Shown: positions 15,834 to 24,911 of the stretch, piece by piece | How the letters are laid out: each line of letters starts with the position of its first letter | Numbering within the stretch: position 1 is the stretch's first letter | Assembly: GCA_045542115.1 (NCBI GenBank) | Contig: JAZQKK010000003.1 | Coordinates: forward strand, 1-47,800 | Source of the DNA: RGIG995 sp045542115 | Lineage (GTDB): Bacteria; Bacillota; Clostridia; Oscillospirales; UBA644 | DNA length: 47,800 bases | Direction of reading: 5' to 3' | Position numbers and translations under genes: made by a program | Notes under the pieces: generated by a model | What the model was told of the DNA's origin: nothing | Seen by the model: only the letters and a program-made list of their open reading frames with translations | Database searches by the model: none

Positions 15834-17762
15834 TCAGTCGTTGTTTTCTTCGCTCACCGCTTCCCCTTTGGGTTCTTCGGACTCCCCTTCTTCCGGGGTG
15901 GAGGCAAAGACTTCTTCGGGGGTTTTTCCGTCCAAAAGGGCACGGAATTGGTCTCCGGTAATCTTCTCGTGGACCATCAGTTGTTGCGCGATGGTGTGAA
16001 GCTGAGGCAACTTATCCTGCAAAATGGATTTTGCCCGGTCGTATTGTTCGTCGATGATTCGCTTGATTTCTTCGTCGATGGTGGCGGCAATTTTTTCGGA
16101 ATAGGTCTTGGATTCCGCAGTGAAATCCCGTCCAAGGAAGACTTCTTCCCGGCCCGTACCGAAGAGAATGGGCCCCAATTTTTCCGACATTCCGTACCGC
16201 ATCACCATTTGACGGGCCAGGTCGGTGACCATCTGGATATCCCCGGAAGCGCCGGTGGAGATATCGTCGAGGCACAATTCTTCCGCGGCTCTTCCGCCCA
16301 TTCCGTGAACGATGCGGTCCAGCATCTCTTTCTTGGACATATAACTCTTGTTCTCCACGGGGAGGTAGGAGGTGTATCCGCCCGCCATTCCCCGGGGGAT
16401 GATGGAGATTTCGTTGACCTGACTGTTCCCGTCGGCAACCACCGTGACGATGGCGTGGCCGGCTTCGTGATAGGCGGTGAGCTTCTTTTCTTTTTCGGTA
16501 ATCAGACGGGATTTCTTTTCCACGCCCAATTCCACTTTCATAATCGCGTCGGTGATTTCTTCCATCGTAATCTTTTTCCGGTTGGCCCGGGCGGCAAGCA
16601 GAGCGGCTTCGTTGAGTACGTTCTCCAATTCTGCGGGCGCAAATCCGGAGGTCGCCTTGGCGACGTTTTCAAAGTTTACGTCTTTGCCCATCGGCTTTTT
16701 CCGGGCGTGAATCCGCAGGATTTCTTCTCTCGCCTTCACGTCGGGCAGATGAATTACGATTTGGCGGTCGAATCGGCCGGGACGCAACAAGGCGCTATCC
16801 AGAACGTCGGGGCGGTTGGTTGCGGCCATTACGATGACCCCTTCGTTTTGTTCAAACCCATCCATTTCCACCAAAAGTTGGTTCAGGGTCTGTTCCCGTT
16901 CGTCGTTTCCGCCCCCAAGACCGGCCCCTCTTTGGCGGCCTACGGCGTCGATTTCGTCAATGAATACGATGCAAGGAGCGTTTTTCTTGGCCTGGTCGAA
17001 GGTGTCCCGCACCCGGGAGGCCCCGACCCCCACGTATAATTCCACAAAGTCGGAACCGGAAATGCTGAAAAAGGGAACACCCGCTTCTCCGGCGGTGGCT
17101 TTTGCCATATAAGTTTTCCCCGTTCCCGGAGGGCCTACCATCAGAACGCCCCGGGGAATCCGTGCCCCCAGGTCGGTATATTTCTTGGGATTCTTCAAGA
17201 ATTCCACGATTTCCTGCAATTCTTCTTTTTCTTCGTCGGCGCCGGCAACGTCATTAAAAGTTACTTTGTTTTTGCCGGAATCCGCCAACCGCAGTTTTGC
17301 GCGGCTGAACCCCATTGCGCCGTTTTTACCGCCGCCCGCCATCTGCCGCATCATAATCCAGCCGAAAAATCCTACGGAGCCGATGAGGAGAATGTAGGGG
17401 ATATACGTCACCCAAACAGGCAACGACGCCGCCTGCTGAATGTCGTATCCCTCGGCTAACACGCCGTGCTCTGCCGCCGAGTCGATATAGGGCTGGACCT
17501 GGTCCAAAAACCGGGACACGCTGTACAGCACGAAGGTCTCTTCCTTTGCGGGGGTGTCGCCTTCGGTTTTCAATTTGTAAGTGAGTTTGTTTCCGACGAT
17601 CTTGAATTCCGTGACCTGTTCTGTTTTAAAATAGTCCACGATGTCGGAGTATTTGGGTTCTTCCGCCCGGGTCAGGTTGCTGATGAGGGATGCGGCGATG
17701 ATGCACACCAGAATCAGAACGGCCCAGGAAACGATACTGCGAATACGATTGCTGTTGTTCAA
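15834..17762 (-). CDS. ftsH: ATP-dependent zinc metalloprotease FtsH
   Basis: A 642-residue membrane AAA+ protease. Two membrane helices (SWAVLILVCIIAASLIS near the N-terminus and WVTYIPYILLIGSVGFF) bracket a small external domain. The AAA module has Walker A GPPGTGKT (about 208-215), Walker B VFIDEIDAVGRQRG and SRH residues ATNRPDVLDSALLRPGRFDR; the protease has the zinc motif HEAGH (about 431-435). It hexamerises and degrades misfolded or regulatory membrane and cytosolic proteins. The C-terminal tail is acidic (EEGESEEPKGEAVSEENND). The order tilS-hpt-ftsH is the classic Bacillota arrangement. Start ATG 17762 has an AGGAGG SD a few bases upstream. Confidence 0.97.
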   Translation of the reverse strand: MNNSNRIRSIVSWAVLILVCIIAASLISNLTRAEEPKYSDIVDYFKTEQVTEFKIVGNKLTYKLKTEGDTPAKEETFVLYSVSRFLDQVQPYIDSAAEHGVLAEGYDIQQAASLPVWVTYIPYILLIGSVGFFGWIMMRQMAGGGKNGAMGFSRAKLRLADSGKNKVTFNDVAGADEEKEELQEIVEFLKNPKKYTDLGARIPRGVLMVGPPGTGKTYMAKATAGEAGVPFFSISGSDFVELYVGVGASRVRDTFDQAKKNAPCIVFIDEIDAVGRQRGAGLGGGNDEREQTLNQLLVEMDGFEQNEGVIVMAATNRPDVLDSALLRPGRFDRQIVIHLPDVKAREEILRIHARKKPMGKDVNFENVAKATSGFAPAELENVLNEAALLAARANRKKITMEEITDAIMKVELGVEKKSRLITEKEKKLTAYHEAGHAIVTVVADGNSQVNEISIIPRGMAGGYTSYLPVENKSYMSKKEMLDRIVHGMGGRAAEELCLDDISTGASGDIQMVTDLARQMVMRYGMSEKLGPILFGTGREEVFLGRDFTAESKTYSEKIAATIDEEIKRIIDEQYDRAKSILQDKLPQLHTIAQQLMVHEKITGDQFRALLDGKTPEEVFASTPEEGESEEPKGEAVSEENND

Positions 17763-17794
17763 GGGGATGCCTCCTGTATGATGAAGTTGTTGTG

Positions 17795-18325
17795 TCAGTC
17801 TTCGGTAAATTCAATTACGCCCACGTAGGGGAGCTGACGGTGTTTTTCCTGGTAATCCAGCCCGTATCCCACGACGAATTTGTCCGGAATGGTAAATCCA
17901 GTGTATTCCACGGGGACTACGTGGGTGTGCCGGGAGGGTTTGTCAAGCAGAGAAACGATTTTCAGAGAATTGACCCCTCTCGCCCGAAGAACGTCAATCA
18001 GTTTGGAAAGGGTATTTCCGCTGTCGAGAATATCTTCGACGATAAGAACGTCTTTTCCGGCGATATCCACCGAAAGGTCTTTGACAATTTTTACAGCTCC
18101 GCTGGATTCGGTGCCGTCACCGTAACTGGACACCACCATAAAGTCGATGCGGACGTCCAGATCCACTTCCCGCATCAGGTCGGTGAGAAACACCACCGCT
18201 CCTTTCAGGATGGAGACCATCAAAATTTCCTTTCCTTTGTAGTCCTCGGAAATTTGGGCCGCAAGTTCCTTAATACGGGCCTTTAATTCTGCTTCGGTGA
18301 TGTAAGGGATGATGTTGTATCCCAT
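17795..18325 (-). CDS. hpt: Hypoxanthine phosphoribosyltransferase
   Basis: A 176-residue purine salvage enzyme converting hypoxanthine (and often guanine) plus PRPP to IMP/GMP. The PRPP-binding signature is VLIVEDILDSGNTL (about 92-105); ILKGAVVFLTDL and FVVGYGLDYQEKHRQLPYVG are also family marks. ATG 18325 is preferred because ACGGAGGAA lies just upstream and the N-terminus matches family length; a longer reading starts inside tilS. It lies 40 nt after tilS and 32 nt before ftsH, the conserved tilS-hpt-ftsH order. In several Bacillota Hpt also interacts with ftsH regulation, but nothing here tests that. Confidence 0.96.
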   Translation of the reverse strand: MGYNIIPYITEAELKARIKELAAQISEDYKGKEILMVSILKGAVVFLTDLMREVDLDVRIDFMVVSSYGDGTESSGAVKIVKDLSVDIAGKDVLIVEDILDSGNTLSKLIDVLRARGVNSLKIVSLLDKPSRHTHVVPVEYTGFTIPDKFVVGYGLDYQEKHRQLPYVGVIEFTED

Positions 18326-18365
18326 CGTTGGGTTCCTCCGTATGTATATGGTATTTTCTTTCTTT

Positions 18366-19643
18366 TTATTGTTCCGAGAGAGTGATAAAATATCCCTCTT
18401 CTCCCGGATTTGGGGCAATTTTTCGGTTTGTTCCCGCCCGTTCGCACCAAAAAACACGGGCGCCGTCGGTCAAGACCCAGAGACGGTCTCGTTTGTATTG
18501 GGGAATTTTTAATTCGATCAACCGTTTTTTTAAGGTTTTCGTTCCCCCTGCGGTGCCGATGGTATCTTTCTCGCGGCGGGGACGCAGGGTGAGAGGTAAT
18601 TTTGCGGGAATCAACCGATAGCGGTTGTGTTCCGTGGCGGTCACTTTGTGAAAGGTCAACGTCCTTCCGTCGGGCAGGACCGTTTCTTCTGCCGTAACCG
18701 TTACTTCCGGCAACGGGTCTTCTTTCAACGAAAGGGACAGAAACCCTTGTCCCAGATGGAGCCGGTACTTACGGTCAAATTCCACCGTTCCCGTTTCTTT
18801 GGAAAGAAGGGCCAGCCCTTGCCCCGTCTGTTCAAAGGACAGAGATTTTCCCGCAGATTCCAGCCATAACCGTAAAACTTCTCCCTGTTCCGCTTCGGAT
18901 AAGGTCTGCAATTCTTTTAAGGGAATCTCTTCCGGATGGGCGGACAAAAAGGTTTGGGCTTTGTCGGTCAGATCCCGTTGCTGTTTTTGTAGCAATACCG
19001 CCGTGCGGCAGAGGGTTTTTCGCAGATTGGGGTTGATTTGTTCCATTTCCGGAATCAAAATATGCCGGATGCGGTTTCGGGTATAGGACAGGTCTTGGTT
19101 GCTTTTATCGGTGCAATAGGGAACGGAATGGGTGTTGCAATAGGAAAGAATTTCTTCTTTGCTCCAATCCAACAAAGGGCGAATCAGAAGAAATCCGTCT
19201 TCTTCCCGTTGGGGTAAGATTCCTCCGAGCCCTTTCAATCCCGCCCCGTGAATAAGGTGCAAAAGCACCGTTTCACATTGGTCGTCCGCCGTATGGGCGG
19301 TGGCGATATGGGTGGCGCCTACTTGGGCGGCGAGGGATTTGAAAAAGGCGTATCGAAGCCGCCGGGCGGCCGATTCCACCGTTTCTCCTTTTTGCCGCTC
19401 CGTCGTTACGTTGGTCCGAAACACGTAACAGGGGACGGAATGGGCCCCACAGTATTGCTCCACCATTGCCGCTTCCTCATCGGATTCGGGGCGAAGACCG
19501 TGGTGAATGTGGGCGACGTACAACGGAAACGCCGGAGCCATCGTAAGAAAGGCGTGAAGCATTGCCATTGAATCCGCTCCCCCGGACACTCCTAACACAA
19601 GGCCGTTACACGGTCTGTTCCGGAAATCCCAGTTAAGTTCCAT
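18366..19643 (-). CDS. tilS: tRNA(Ile)-lysidine synthetase
   Basis: A 425-residue enzyme that attaches lysine to C34 of tRNA-Ile(CAU), changing codon reading from AUG to AUA. The N-terminal PP-loop motif SGGADS (about 20-25) binds ATP; HTADDQCETVLLHLIHGAG (about 113-131) is the family's second signature. The C-terminal TilS substrate-binding domain is present (LTLRPRREKDTIGTAGGTK). Its start lies inside the end of dnaB (11-nt overlap), so translation is coupled to the replicative helicase. Length is slightly short of the B. subtilis protein, but the domains are complete. Confidence 0.95.
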   Translation of the reverse strand: MELNWDFRNRPCNGLVLGVSGGADSMAMLHAFLTMAPAFPLYVAHIHHGLRPESDEEAAMVEQYCGAHSVPCYVFRTNVTTERQKGETVESAARRLRYAFFKSLAAQVGATHIATAHTADDQCETVLLHLIHGAGLKGLGGILPQREEDGFLLIRPLLDWSKEEILSYCNTHSVPYCTDKSNQDLSYTRNRIRHILIPEMEQINPNLRKTLCRTAVLLQKQQRDLTDKAQTFLSAHPEEIPLKELQTLSEAEQGEVLRLWLESAGKSLSFEQTGQGLALLSKETGTVEFDRKYRLHLGQGFLSLSLKEDPLPEVTVTAEETVLPDGRTLTFHKVTATEHNRYRLIPAKLPLTLRPRREKDTIGTAGGTKTLKKRLIELKIPQYKRDRLWVLTDGARVFWCERAGTNRKIAPNPGEEGYFITLSEQ

Positions 19644-21018
19644 CGCCGTATCCTTCCGGAACGGTGACGTTGGAAGCTTGTGCCGTAAAGGCGGTATACC
19701 GGCCGTCCCAGTTCAGGGTGATTTTTCCGACCGAACCGTGGCGGTTTTTGGAGATGTGGACCACGCAGGTGTTTTTCTTTGCCGCGTCTTTTTCGTAATA
19801 GTCCCGGGCGAGGAAGACGATAACGTCCGCGTCTTGCTCGATGGACCCGGATTCCCGCAGGTCGGACAGCTGGGGCGTGGGGTCTTCCCGCTTTTCAATG
19901 CCACGGGATAGCTGGGAGAGAAGAATGACGGGAACGTTCAATTCCTTGGCCATCAGTTTCAAAGAACGGGTGATGGCGGAGATTTCCTGTACCCGGTTGT
20001 CTTTGGACGCTCCCCCGGAGGCGGACATCAGTTGCAGGTAGTCGATGACCACCAATCCCAGATTGGGAATCTTCCGCAATTTGGACTTCATATCCACGGG
20101 GGTGATGTTCCCGGTTTCGTCGATATAGAATTGGGCCTCCCGCAGGTTGGTCCGCCAGACCCGGAGCAATTCTTCCCAGTCGCGGGCATCCAGTTTCCCC
20201 AGACGAATCTTTTCGCTTTCGATTTTACAAGCGGTGGAGATGATACGCCGGGCCAGCTGTTCTTTGGACATTTCCAGAGAGAAGAATACCACCGATTTTC
20301 GGGGATTGTATTGCGAAGATAAGGCAATATTGTAAGCAATGTTCAGGGCGAAAGACGTTTTCCCCACACCGGGGCGGGCGGCAAGAATGAACAAGTCGCT
20401 GTTGTTCAATCCACCAAGGAAATTGTCAAAATCGGAAATCCCCACCTTGATGGGGGCGAATTTCCCGGTCTCGTCCTTTTCCATTTCGGTCAGCCGGCCG
20501 ATTTCCCCCTTGGCAACGTCGCCCAATAACGCCAGCTCGTTGGACTGCTTCCCTTCGGAGATATCGGAGAACCGTTGCTCCGCCAGGTTCAGTACCGTAG
20601 GAAGGTCCGTGTTGGCGTAGGACAGTTCGGAAATATCTTTGCAGGCTTCGATGATAAGTCGAAGATTTGCCGTATCGGCGATAATTTTGGTGTAATAGTC
20701 AATATTTTTGACCAGCGAGGCGTTTTCTGCCAAAAGCAGAAGGTATTGACTGTCCTCGTCGGAGGTGAATTCGCCCTGTTCCCGCAGGTGGGTCAGCAAA
20801 AGCACACCTTCAATGGGGTCCCCTTGGTCAAACAATTCCAGCATCGTTTCGTAGATAAGCTGGTGCCGCTTCGCGTAAAACTGTTCCACTTGCAGAGTAG
20901 CCGCCACCGCGCCGATGCGCTCCGGGTCGAGGAGCACCGAGCCGAGAACGATCTGCTCCGCCTCGATGTTGTGGGGCAGTTGCCGGTCAAAATCGTATTT
21001 CTGTTCCATCAAGTTCAA
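19633..21018 (-). CDS. dnaB: Replicative DNA helicase
   Basis: A 461-residue DnaB-family hexameric helicase (dnaC in B. subtilis naming). The N-terminal domain opens with PHNIEAEQIVLGSVLLDPE, the usual primase-interacting region. The RecA-like domain holds Walker A in ARPGVGKTSFALNIA (about 213-227), FFSLEMSKEQLARR, VVIDYLQLM (Walker B) and SDLRESGSIEQDAD. No intein is present. It lies 20 nt after rplI and overlaps tilS. The gdpP-rplI-dnaB order is widespread in Bacillota. Confidence 0.97.
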   Translation of the reverse strand: MNLMEQKYDFDRQLPHNIEAEQIVLGSVLLDPERIGAVAATLQVEQFYAKRHQLIYETMLELFDQGDPIEGVLLLTHLREQGEFTSDEDSQYLLLLAENASLVKNIDYYTKIIADTANLRLIIEACKDISELSYANTDLPTVLNLAEQRFSDISEGKQSNELALLGDVAKGEIGRLTEMEKDETGKFAPIKVGISDFDNFLGGLNNSDLFILAARPGVGKTSFALNIAYNIALSSQYNPRKSVVFFSLEMSKEQLARRIISTACKIESEKIRLGKLDARDWEELLRVWRTNLREAQFYIDETGNITPVDMKSKLRKIPNLGLVVIDYLQLMSASGGASKDNRVQEISAITRSLKLMAKELNVPVILLSQLSRGIEKREDPTPQLSDLRESGSIEQDADVIVFLARDYYEKDAAKKNTCVVHISKNRHGSVGKITLNWDGRYTAFTAQASNVTVPEGYGDGT

Positions 21019-21038
21019 ACTCTTTTCTGTTGGAGTTT

Positions 21039-21488
21039 TTACGCGTCCTGTTCTACCAGAACGGTCAGTTCACCGGTAATTTCGGGGTAGAGTTTTACGT
21101 CGGCGGTGTATTGACCGAATCCCCGGACGGGTAACTTCATCGTAATTTTTTTCTTATCTACCTCAATGCCGGTCTGTTTTTTCAACGCTTCGGCAACGTC
21201 TTTGTTTGTTACGGCACCTTGCAGGCATCCGTTGGCTCCCACTTTGCCTTTGATGATAACTTTTACCGAGGCAAGGCGGCCTTTCAATTCCAGCGCGGCT
21301 TTCTTCTCTTCCGCCTTGTGGTAGGCGGCAGAGGCCTGCTGGGAATTGTAGACGTTCAGGTTTTCCGCGTTTGCTTCCACCGCAAGGTTCCGGGGGAAGA
21401 GATAGTTGCGGGCGTATCCGTCGGAAGTGTTGACCAATTCTCCCTTTTTGCCCAGGGCTTTTACGTCGGCTTTCAGAATTACTTTCAT
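21039..21488 (-). CDS. rplI: Large ribosomal subunit protein bL9
   Basis: A 149-residue ribosomal protein. The N-terminal domain has the family signature (MKVILKADVKALGKKGELV, then GYARNYLFPRNLAVEA), followed by a long connecting helix rich in Ala, Glu and Lys and the C-terminal RNA-binding domain (VDKKKITMKLPVRGFGQY). It binds 23S rRNA near the L1 stalk. Located between gdpP (21 nt upstream) and dnaB (20 nt downstream) in the expected order. Confidence 0.97.
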   Translation of the reverse strand: MKVILKADVKALGKKGELVNTSDGYARNYLFPRNLAVEANAENLNVYNSQQASAAYHKAEEKKAALELKGRLASVKVIIKGKVGANGCLQGAVTNKDVAEALKKQTGIEVDKKKITMKLPVRGFGQYTADVKLYPEITGELTVLVEQDA

Positions 21489-21509
21489 CGTATTTTCATC
21501 CTTTCGGGG

Positions 21510-23486
21510 TTATTTCGTGAGATGTTCCGGCAGAGATTCCGCCAGATATTCGTCGATAAATTGGGTCAGTTGCTTTTTGGCTTCGGCAAGGTCGGTTTTT
21601 TCCGCCAAAGCCCCGGCCATCGTGAGATGTCCGCCGCCGCTCTTGAATTTTTCCAAAATAAGCTGGACGTTCACTTCTCCGTAAGACCGGCCGGAAATGT
21701 TGGTATTTCCGTTTTTGTCGGTAAACAAAGTGAAGGATGCCTTCGCCCCGTCGATGGTGAGCATCTCGTCGGCGGCTTGGGCGGCGGCAATTTTCAGATT
21801 CCCGGTGCCTTCTTCTTCGTATTGGGCGATGGCGAAATGCTTTCGGTACAGTTCCGCCGCCGAAACGAAGCGGACTTTGTTGCGGTAGGTTTCCATATCG
21901 GTCTGGAAATACTGCTTGACCGCCACCGTGTCCGCTCCGGCCTTCCGCAAGGTCGCGGAAGCGTCGAAGGTACAGGTGTTGGTCCGGATGGTAAAGTTCT
22001 TGGTGTCCAGACAAATGCCGGCCATCAGAGCGTTGGCTTCAATGGCAGGGAAGGAATACACTTCCATATAGTGGAACAGCTCCGTCACCATTTCGCAGGT
22101 GGAAGAGGCGTAGGGTTCTTGATACAAAAGCCGGGGGTCTTCAATGCAATCCACCCCTTTGCGGTGATGGTCGATGACAAAGACGGTCTTGGCCTTTTTC
22201 AGAAGCTCGGGAGCCACGGTGTTTTCTGCCCGATGGGTATCGACCACGGTGACGGCGGTCTTTTTATTCAGATATTCCGCCGCCTCTTTGCGGGTGATAA
22301 ACCATTGGGCGTGGGCCGGGTCGGATTTCAGGTCTTGCAAGAGTTTTCCCGTAAGGTCGGTGGCTTCGTCTACGATAATTTTCGCGTCGATGCCCCGGTG
22401 CAGGGCGATGCGGGCCATCCCCACGGCGGCTCCCAGACAGTCCATATCTCCGTAGGTGTGCCCCATAATCAGCATCGTGTCGATTTCTTTCAAATGCTCG
22501 GACAGGGCGTTGGCAATAACGCGGGTCTTGACCCGGGTCCGCCGGGCACCGCCGCTGTTCCGTCCGCCGTAGAAGGAGTATCCCCCCACGTGTTTGACCG
22601 CCGCTTGGTCTCCTCCCCGGGAAAGAGCCATATCCAACGCTCCCCGGGCGGCTTCTTCCGCTCTTGCGAAACTGCCCATATCCGCCCCGACGCCGATGGA
22701 AAGGGTGGGGGACAGTTTCGTGGGCGTTTGCATATTGCGGATGCGGTCCATAATGTCGAATCGGGATTTTTCAAATTCCGCCAAGGCACGGTTCTCAAAC
22801 ACGAACAGATACCGTTCCCGTTCGCCGTGACACAAAATCCCCCCGGAAGACTGGGCCCACTGGTCGATGGTCTCGTCAATCAAGGCCATCATATTGGAAC
22901 GCTCGGTTTCTTTCAGCCCGGTAAAGATTTCGTCGTAATTGTCCACCATCAGATGGGCGACCACCGGGCGGGAAAGATTGTATTCCCGTTTCAGATGATG
23001 ATGCTGGGTGGTGTCGAACAGGTAGAAGATAAACATTTCTTCCTGTTCCCCGAATTGGTAGCAGTCCATATAGGCGGAATAGAATTTTCCGTCGAAGTTC
23101 AATTCGGTGATGCGATTTTCCAAAATTTCTTTGTGTAACTGCTTTGCATTGTGCAACGTAAGAAGGGCAGCTTCCGAAGTAGCGTCGGTAAAGGCTTCGT
23201 TGTACCACAGAATGATTCCCCGGTCGTCAGAAATGACGATGGGGACCGGGAAGTCCACCAACCGCTTTTGGGAAGTCATATTCAGCATATCCACGATGGC
23301 GTGGGCCAATTTCTTTTTCTTCCGTCCCGAAATGAAAAGGCGGATTTCATTGGCGAGAATACAAAGGGCAAAGGCAATGCACAACGGGATCCAGACCCAC
23401 CGTTGGGCGGTCAGTCCGGCAAAGACCCCCGCCGGAATCAGAAACAGATAGCTGAGTCGGTCCAAAAAGGGATGGGAGCGTTTCAT
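21510..23486 (-). CDS. gdpP: Cyclic-di-AMP phosphodiesterase GdpP (DHH-DHHA1)
   Basis: A 658-residue membrane-bound c-di-AMP hydrolase. Two N-terminal membrane helices (LSYLFLIPAGVFAGL; WIPLCIAFALCILANE) are followed by a PAS-like region, a degenerate GGDEF domain (about 180-300, no intact GG[D/E]EF) and the DHH/DHHA1 phosphodiesterase. Catalytic motifs: GHTYGDMDCLGAA (about 340-352, H and the D-x-D metal ligands kept), VVDTHRAE, VIDHHRKG (about 437-444, the DHH triad) and GGGH near the C-terminus. GdpP hydrolyses c-di-AMP to pApA, controlling potassium and wall homeostasis. The start overlaps the stop of the yybS-like gene (ATGA). Confidence 0.95.
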   Translation of the reverse strand: MKRSHPFLDRLSYLFLIPAGVFAGLTAQRWVWIPLCIAFALCILANEIRLFISGRKKKKLAHAIVDMLNMTSQKRLVDFPVPIVISDDRGIILWYNEAFTDATSEAALLTLHNAKQLHKEILENRITELNFDGKFYSAYMDCYQFGEQEEMFIFYLFDTTQHHHLKREYNLSRPVVAHLMVDNYDEIFTGLKETERSNMMALIDETIDQWAQSSGGILCHGERERYLFVFENRALAEFEKSRFDIMDRIRNMQTPTKLSPTLSIGVGADMGSFARAEEAARGALDMALSRGGDQAAVKHVGGYSFYGGRNSGGARRTRVKTRVIANALSEHLKEIDTMLIMGHTYGDMDCLGAAVGMARIALHRGIDAKIIVDEATDLTGKLLQDLKSDPAHAQWFITRKEAAEYLNKKTAVTVVDTHRAENTVAPELLKKAKTVFVIDHHRKGVDCIEDPRLLYQEPYASSTCEMVTELFHYMEVYSFPAIEANALMAGICLDTKNFTIRTNTCTFDASATLRKAGADTVAVKQYFQTDMETYRNKVRFVSAAELYRKHFAIAQYEEEGTGNLKIAAAQAADEMLTIDGAKASFTLFTDKNGNTNISGRSYGEVNVQLILEKFKSGGGHLTMAGALAEKTDLAEAKKQLTQFIDEYLAESLPEHLTK

Positions 23487-24604
23487 TGCAAAGTACCTCC
23501 TCCGAAAAATCCCCGTAAATCACGTCCGGACGACAGAAGTCCCAAAAACAGGAGCAGAGACATTCCGCAGGACGAGATGCCCGTCACGGCGGCGACGATG
23601 GTCAGAATGACCCGGGCGGCGGCCGAGGGGATGCGGGTGTTGATAATATACAAGACCAAAGAAAATCCGGCAAAGGTCAGAACGGCGGAAATCACCGCCA
23701 CCAGATTCGTTCCGGCGATTTGCAACGCCGAGCCGGCCGGTGCCAAAAGATTGGCCAGAAAACACACGAGATACAACAGAGACAGTGCCCGTCCGGGACG
23801 GTAGGTGTCAATTCTTCCCATATATTGAACTTCCACCGTAGAACAGCGCTTCAATGCAACTTTGGTCAGCCACCAGATGCCGCACAGCAAGGCCAAAACG
23901 CCGATGGCGAACAGGGCGGGCGTCACCGAAAAGAAGGTGTCGGTCCAAAGGGCTGCGACCTCTTCCGGGGGCAGGTCTCCCCATAGGGCGGGAATGGTTG
24001 CGGCTTCGGGAAGAAATTGGGATTGTCCTTCCAGCAAGGCTTCGGTTTCCCGGATGCCGTCGGTCAACAGGTTCAGAAGTTTGGTGCGAACCATATCAAA
24101 GCAATATTTGGGGTCAAAAGAGTTTCCGGGGGAGGAAATCCAAATTTGAAGAAGTCCCCCGATGCCCGTCAACGCCGTGGCGGAAATCAACCCCGTTTGC
24201 AGGGAAAGGCCGAACTCGGTGCGAGCCAGAATCCCGATGGCTAAGGGATACCCCAATCCGCCCCAAGTGAACAGGGTCAGAAGTCCCAACACTGCCGATT
24301 GGTAGATGATTCCCACAGCCAACGCGGCCAGCAGAGCGAGAAGCACCGAAACGAGGGGGATGCGATAGACCTTTGCTTCCAATTCCTCTTCTTCGTCTTC
24401 GGAGAACCGGGCCATCGGATTTTTCCGACGCACGGTGCGAACCTCCGTCCCGCACACCGTTCCCGCGGCAGTGAATACGTTTGCCCCCACAAGGGCGGCA
24501 ATCCAGGTGCCCAAAAGCCCCAGACACAGGGCCACCGTTCCGCAAAGAGCAAGCAGGGCGGAAAGAATGGGATATAATGTTTTTGGTTGTCTCAAATGAT
24601 TCAT
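23483..24604 (-). CDS. YybS-like (DUF2232) polytopic membrane protein
   Basis: A 373-residue integral membrane protein with about eight hydrophobic segments and an acidic cytoplasmic-looking stretch (RFSEDEEEELEAK, about 66-78). Position directly before gdpP-rplI-dnaB, overlapping gdpP by four bases, matches yybS of B. subtilis, a DUF2232 protein of unknown function; the family call rests largely on this synteny and topology. The first gene of the long minus-strand run, it follows a consensus promoter and about 70 nt of leader. Confidence 0.72.
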   Translation of the reverse strand: MNHLRQPKTLYPILSALLALCGTVALCLGLLGTWIAALVGANVFTAAGTVCGTEVRTVRRKNPMARFSEDEEEELEAKVYRIPLVSVLLALLAALAVGIIYQSAVLGLLTLFTWGGLGYPLAIGILARTEFGLSLQTGLISATALTGIGGLLQIWISSPGNSFDPKYCFDMVRTKLLNLLTDGIRETEALLEGQSQFLPEAATIPALWGDLPPEEVAALWTDTFFSVTPALFAIGVLALLCGIWWLTKVALKRCSTVEVQYMGRIDTYRPGRALSLLYLVCFLANLLAPAGSALQIAGTNLVAVISAVLTFAGFSLVLYIINTRIPSAAARVILTIVAAVTGISSCGMSLLLFLGLLSSGRDLRGFFGGGTLQ

Positions 24605-24673
24605 AGGAAAAAGACTCCTGTGGAGTTCCGAAAAAACGGCTCCGATATCATGTTTTGCTATATAGTACAGAAT

Positions 24674-24702
24674 ATTATACTATATAATAGCAGTATTGTC
24701 AA
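24674..24702 (-). promoter_or_regulatory. Consensus sigma-A promoter of the yybS-to-GNAT gene run
   Basis: Minus strand: TTGACA (24702-24697), exactly 17 bp, TATAAT (24679-24674). Both hexamers match consensus. It is the only clear promoter seen for the tightly packed genes down to 13416. Confidence 0.9.
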
Positions 24703-24803
24703 GCCCATTCTTCAAAAAATCCATAAAAGGTTTGGAAAATAACCCCATTTCCTCCGCTTTTTCGGGTTTGAAAAAATGACACAAACAGTTCATAGTTTAT
24801 CCA

Positions 24804-24832
24804 TTGAAATTCTTCCAAATTATGGCTATAAT
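24804..24832 (+). promoter_or_regulatory. Sigma-A promoter of groES-groEL
   Basis: TTGAAA (24804-24809), 17-bp spacer, TATAAT (24827-24832), with CIRCE starting five bases downstream so that the repressor would cover the transcription start. Confidence 0.88.
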
Positions 24833-24836
24833 AGTC

Positions 24837-24863
24837 TTAGCACTTAGCGTCGGAGAGTGCTAA
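24837..24863 (+). promoter_or_regulatory. CIRCE operator (HrcA binding site)
   Basis: TTAGCACTT, nine-base spacer, GAGTGCTAA: the 27-bp CIRCE inverted repeat with a single departure (T for C at the ninth base of the left arm). It predicts HrcA repression and heat induction of groESL. hrcA is not in the window. Confidence 0.96.
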
Positions 24864-24911
24864 AATCCCGACGCTCTTCATAAGTATTTCATTGAAACGG
24901 AGGCATTTTAT

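Larger units (their letters stand above)
24605..24911. other. Divergent intergenic region between the yybS and groES operons
   Basis: About 307 bases without a gene. It holds a minus-strand promoter and leader for the yybS-gdpP operon (24605-24702), an AT-rich centre (24703-24803) in which nothing is recognised, and the groES promoter with its CIRCE operator (24804-24863). The minus-strand leader contains a small GGAGCCG/CGGAACTCC hairpin with a T-rich loop of unknown meaning. Confidence 0.7.

Noticed and set aside
21219..23138. A long plus-strand open frame opposite rplI/gdpP (about 639 codons)
   Set aside because: The minus strand encodes clear bL9 and GdpP proteins; the plus-strand product is Gly/His/Phe-rich antisense noise.
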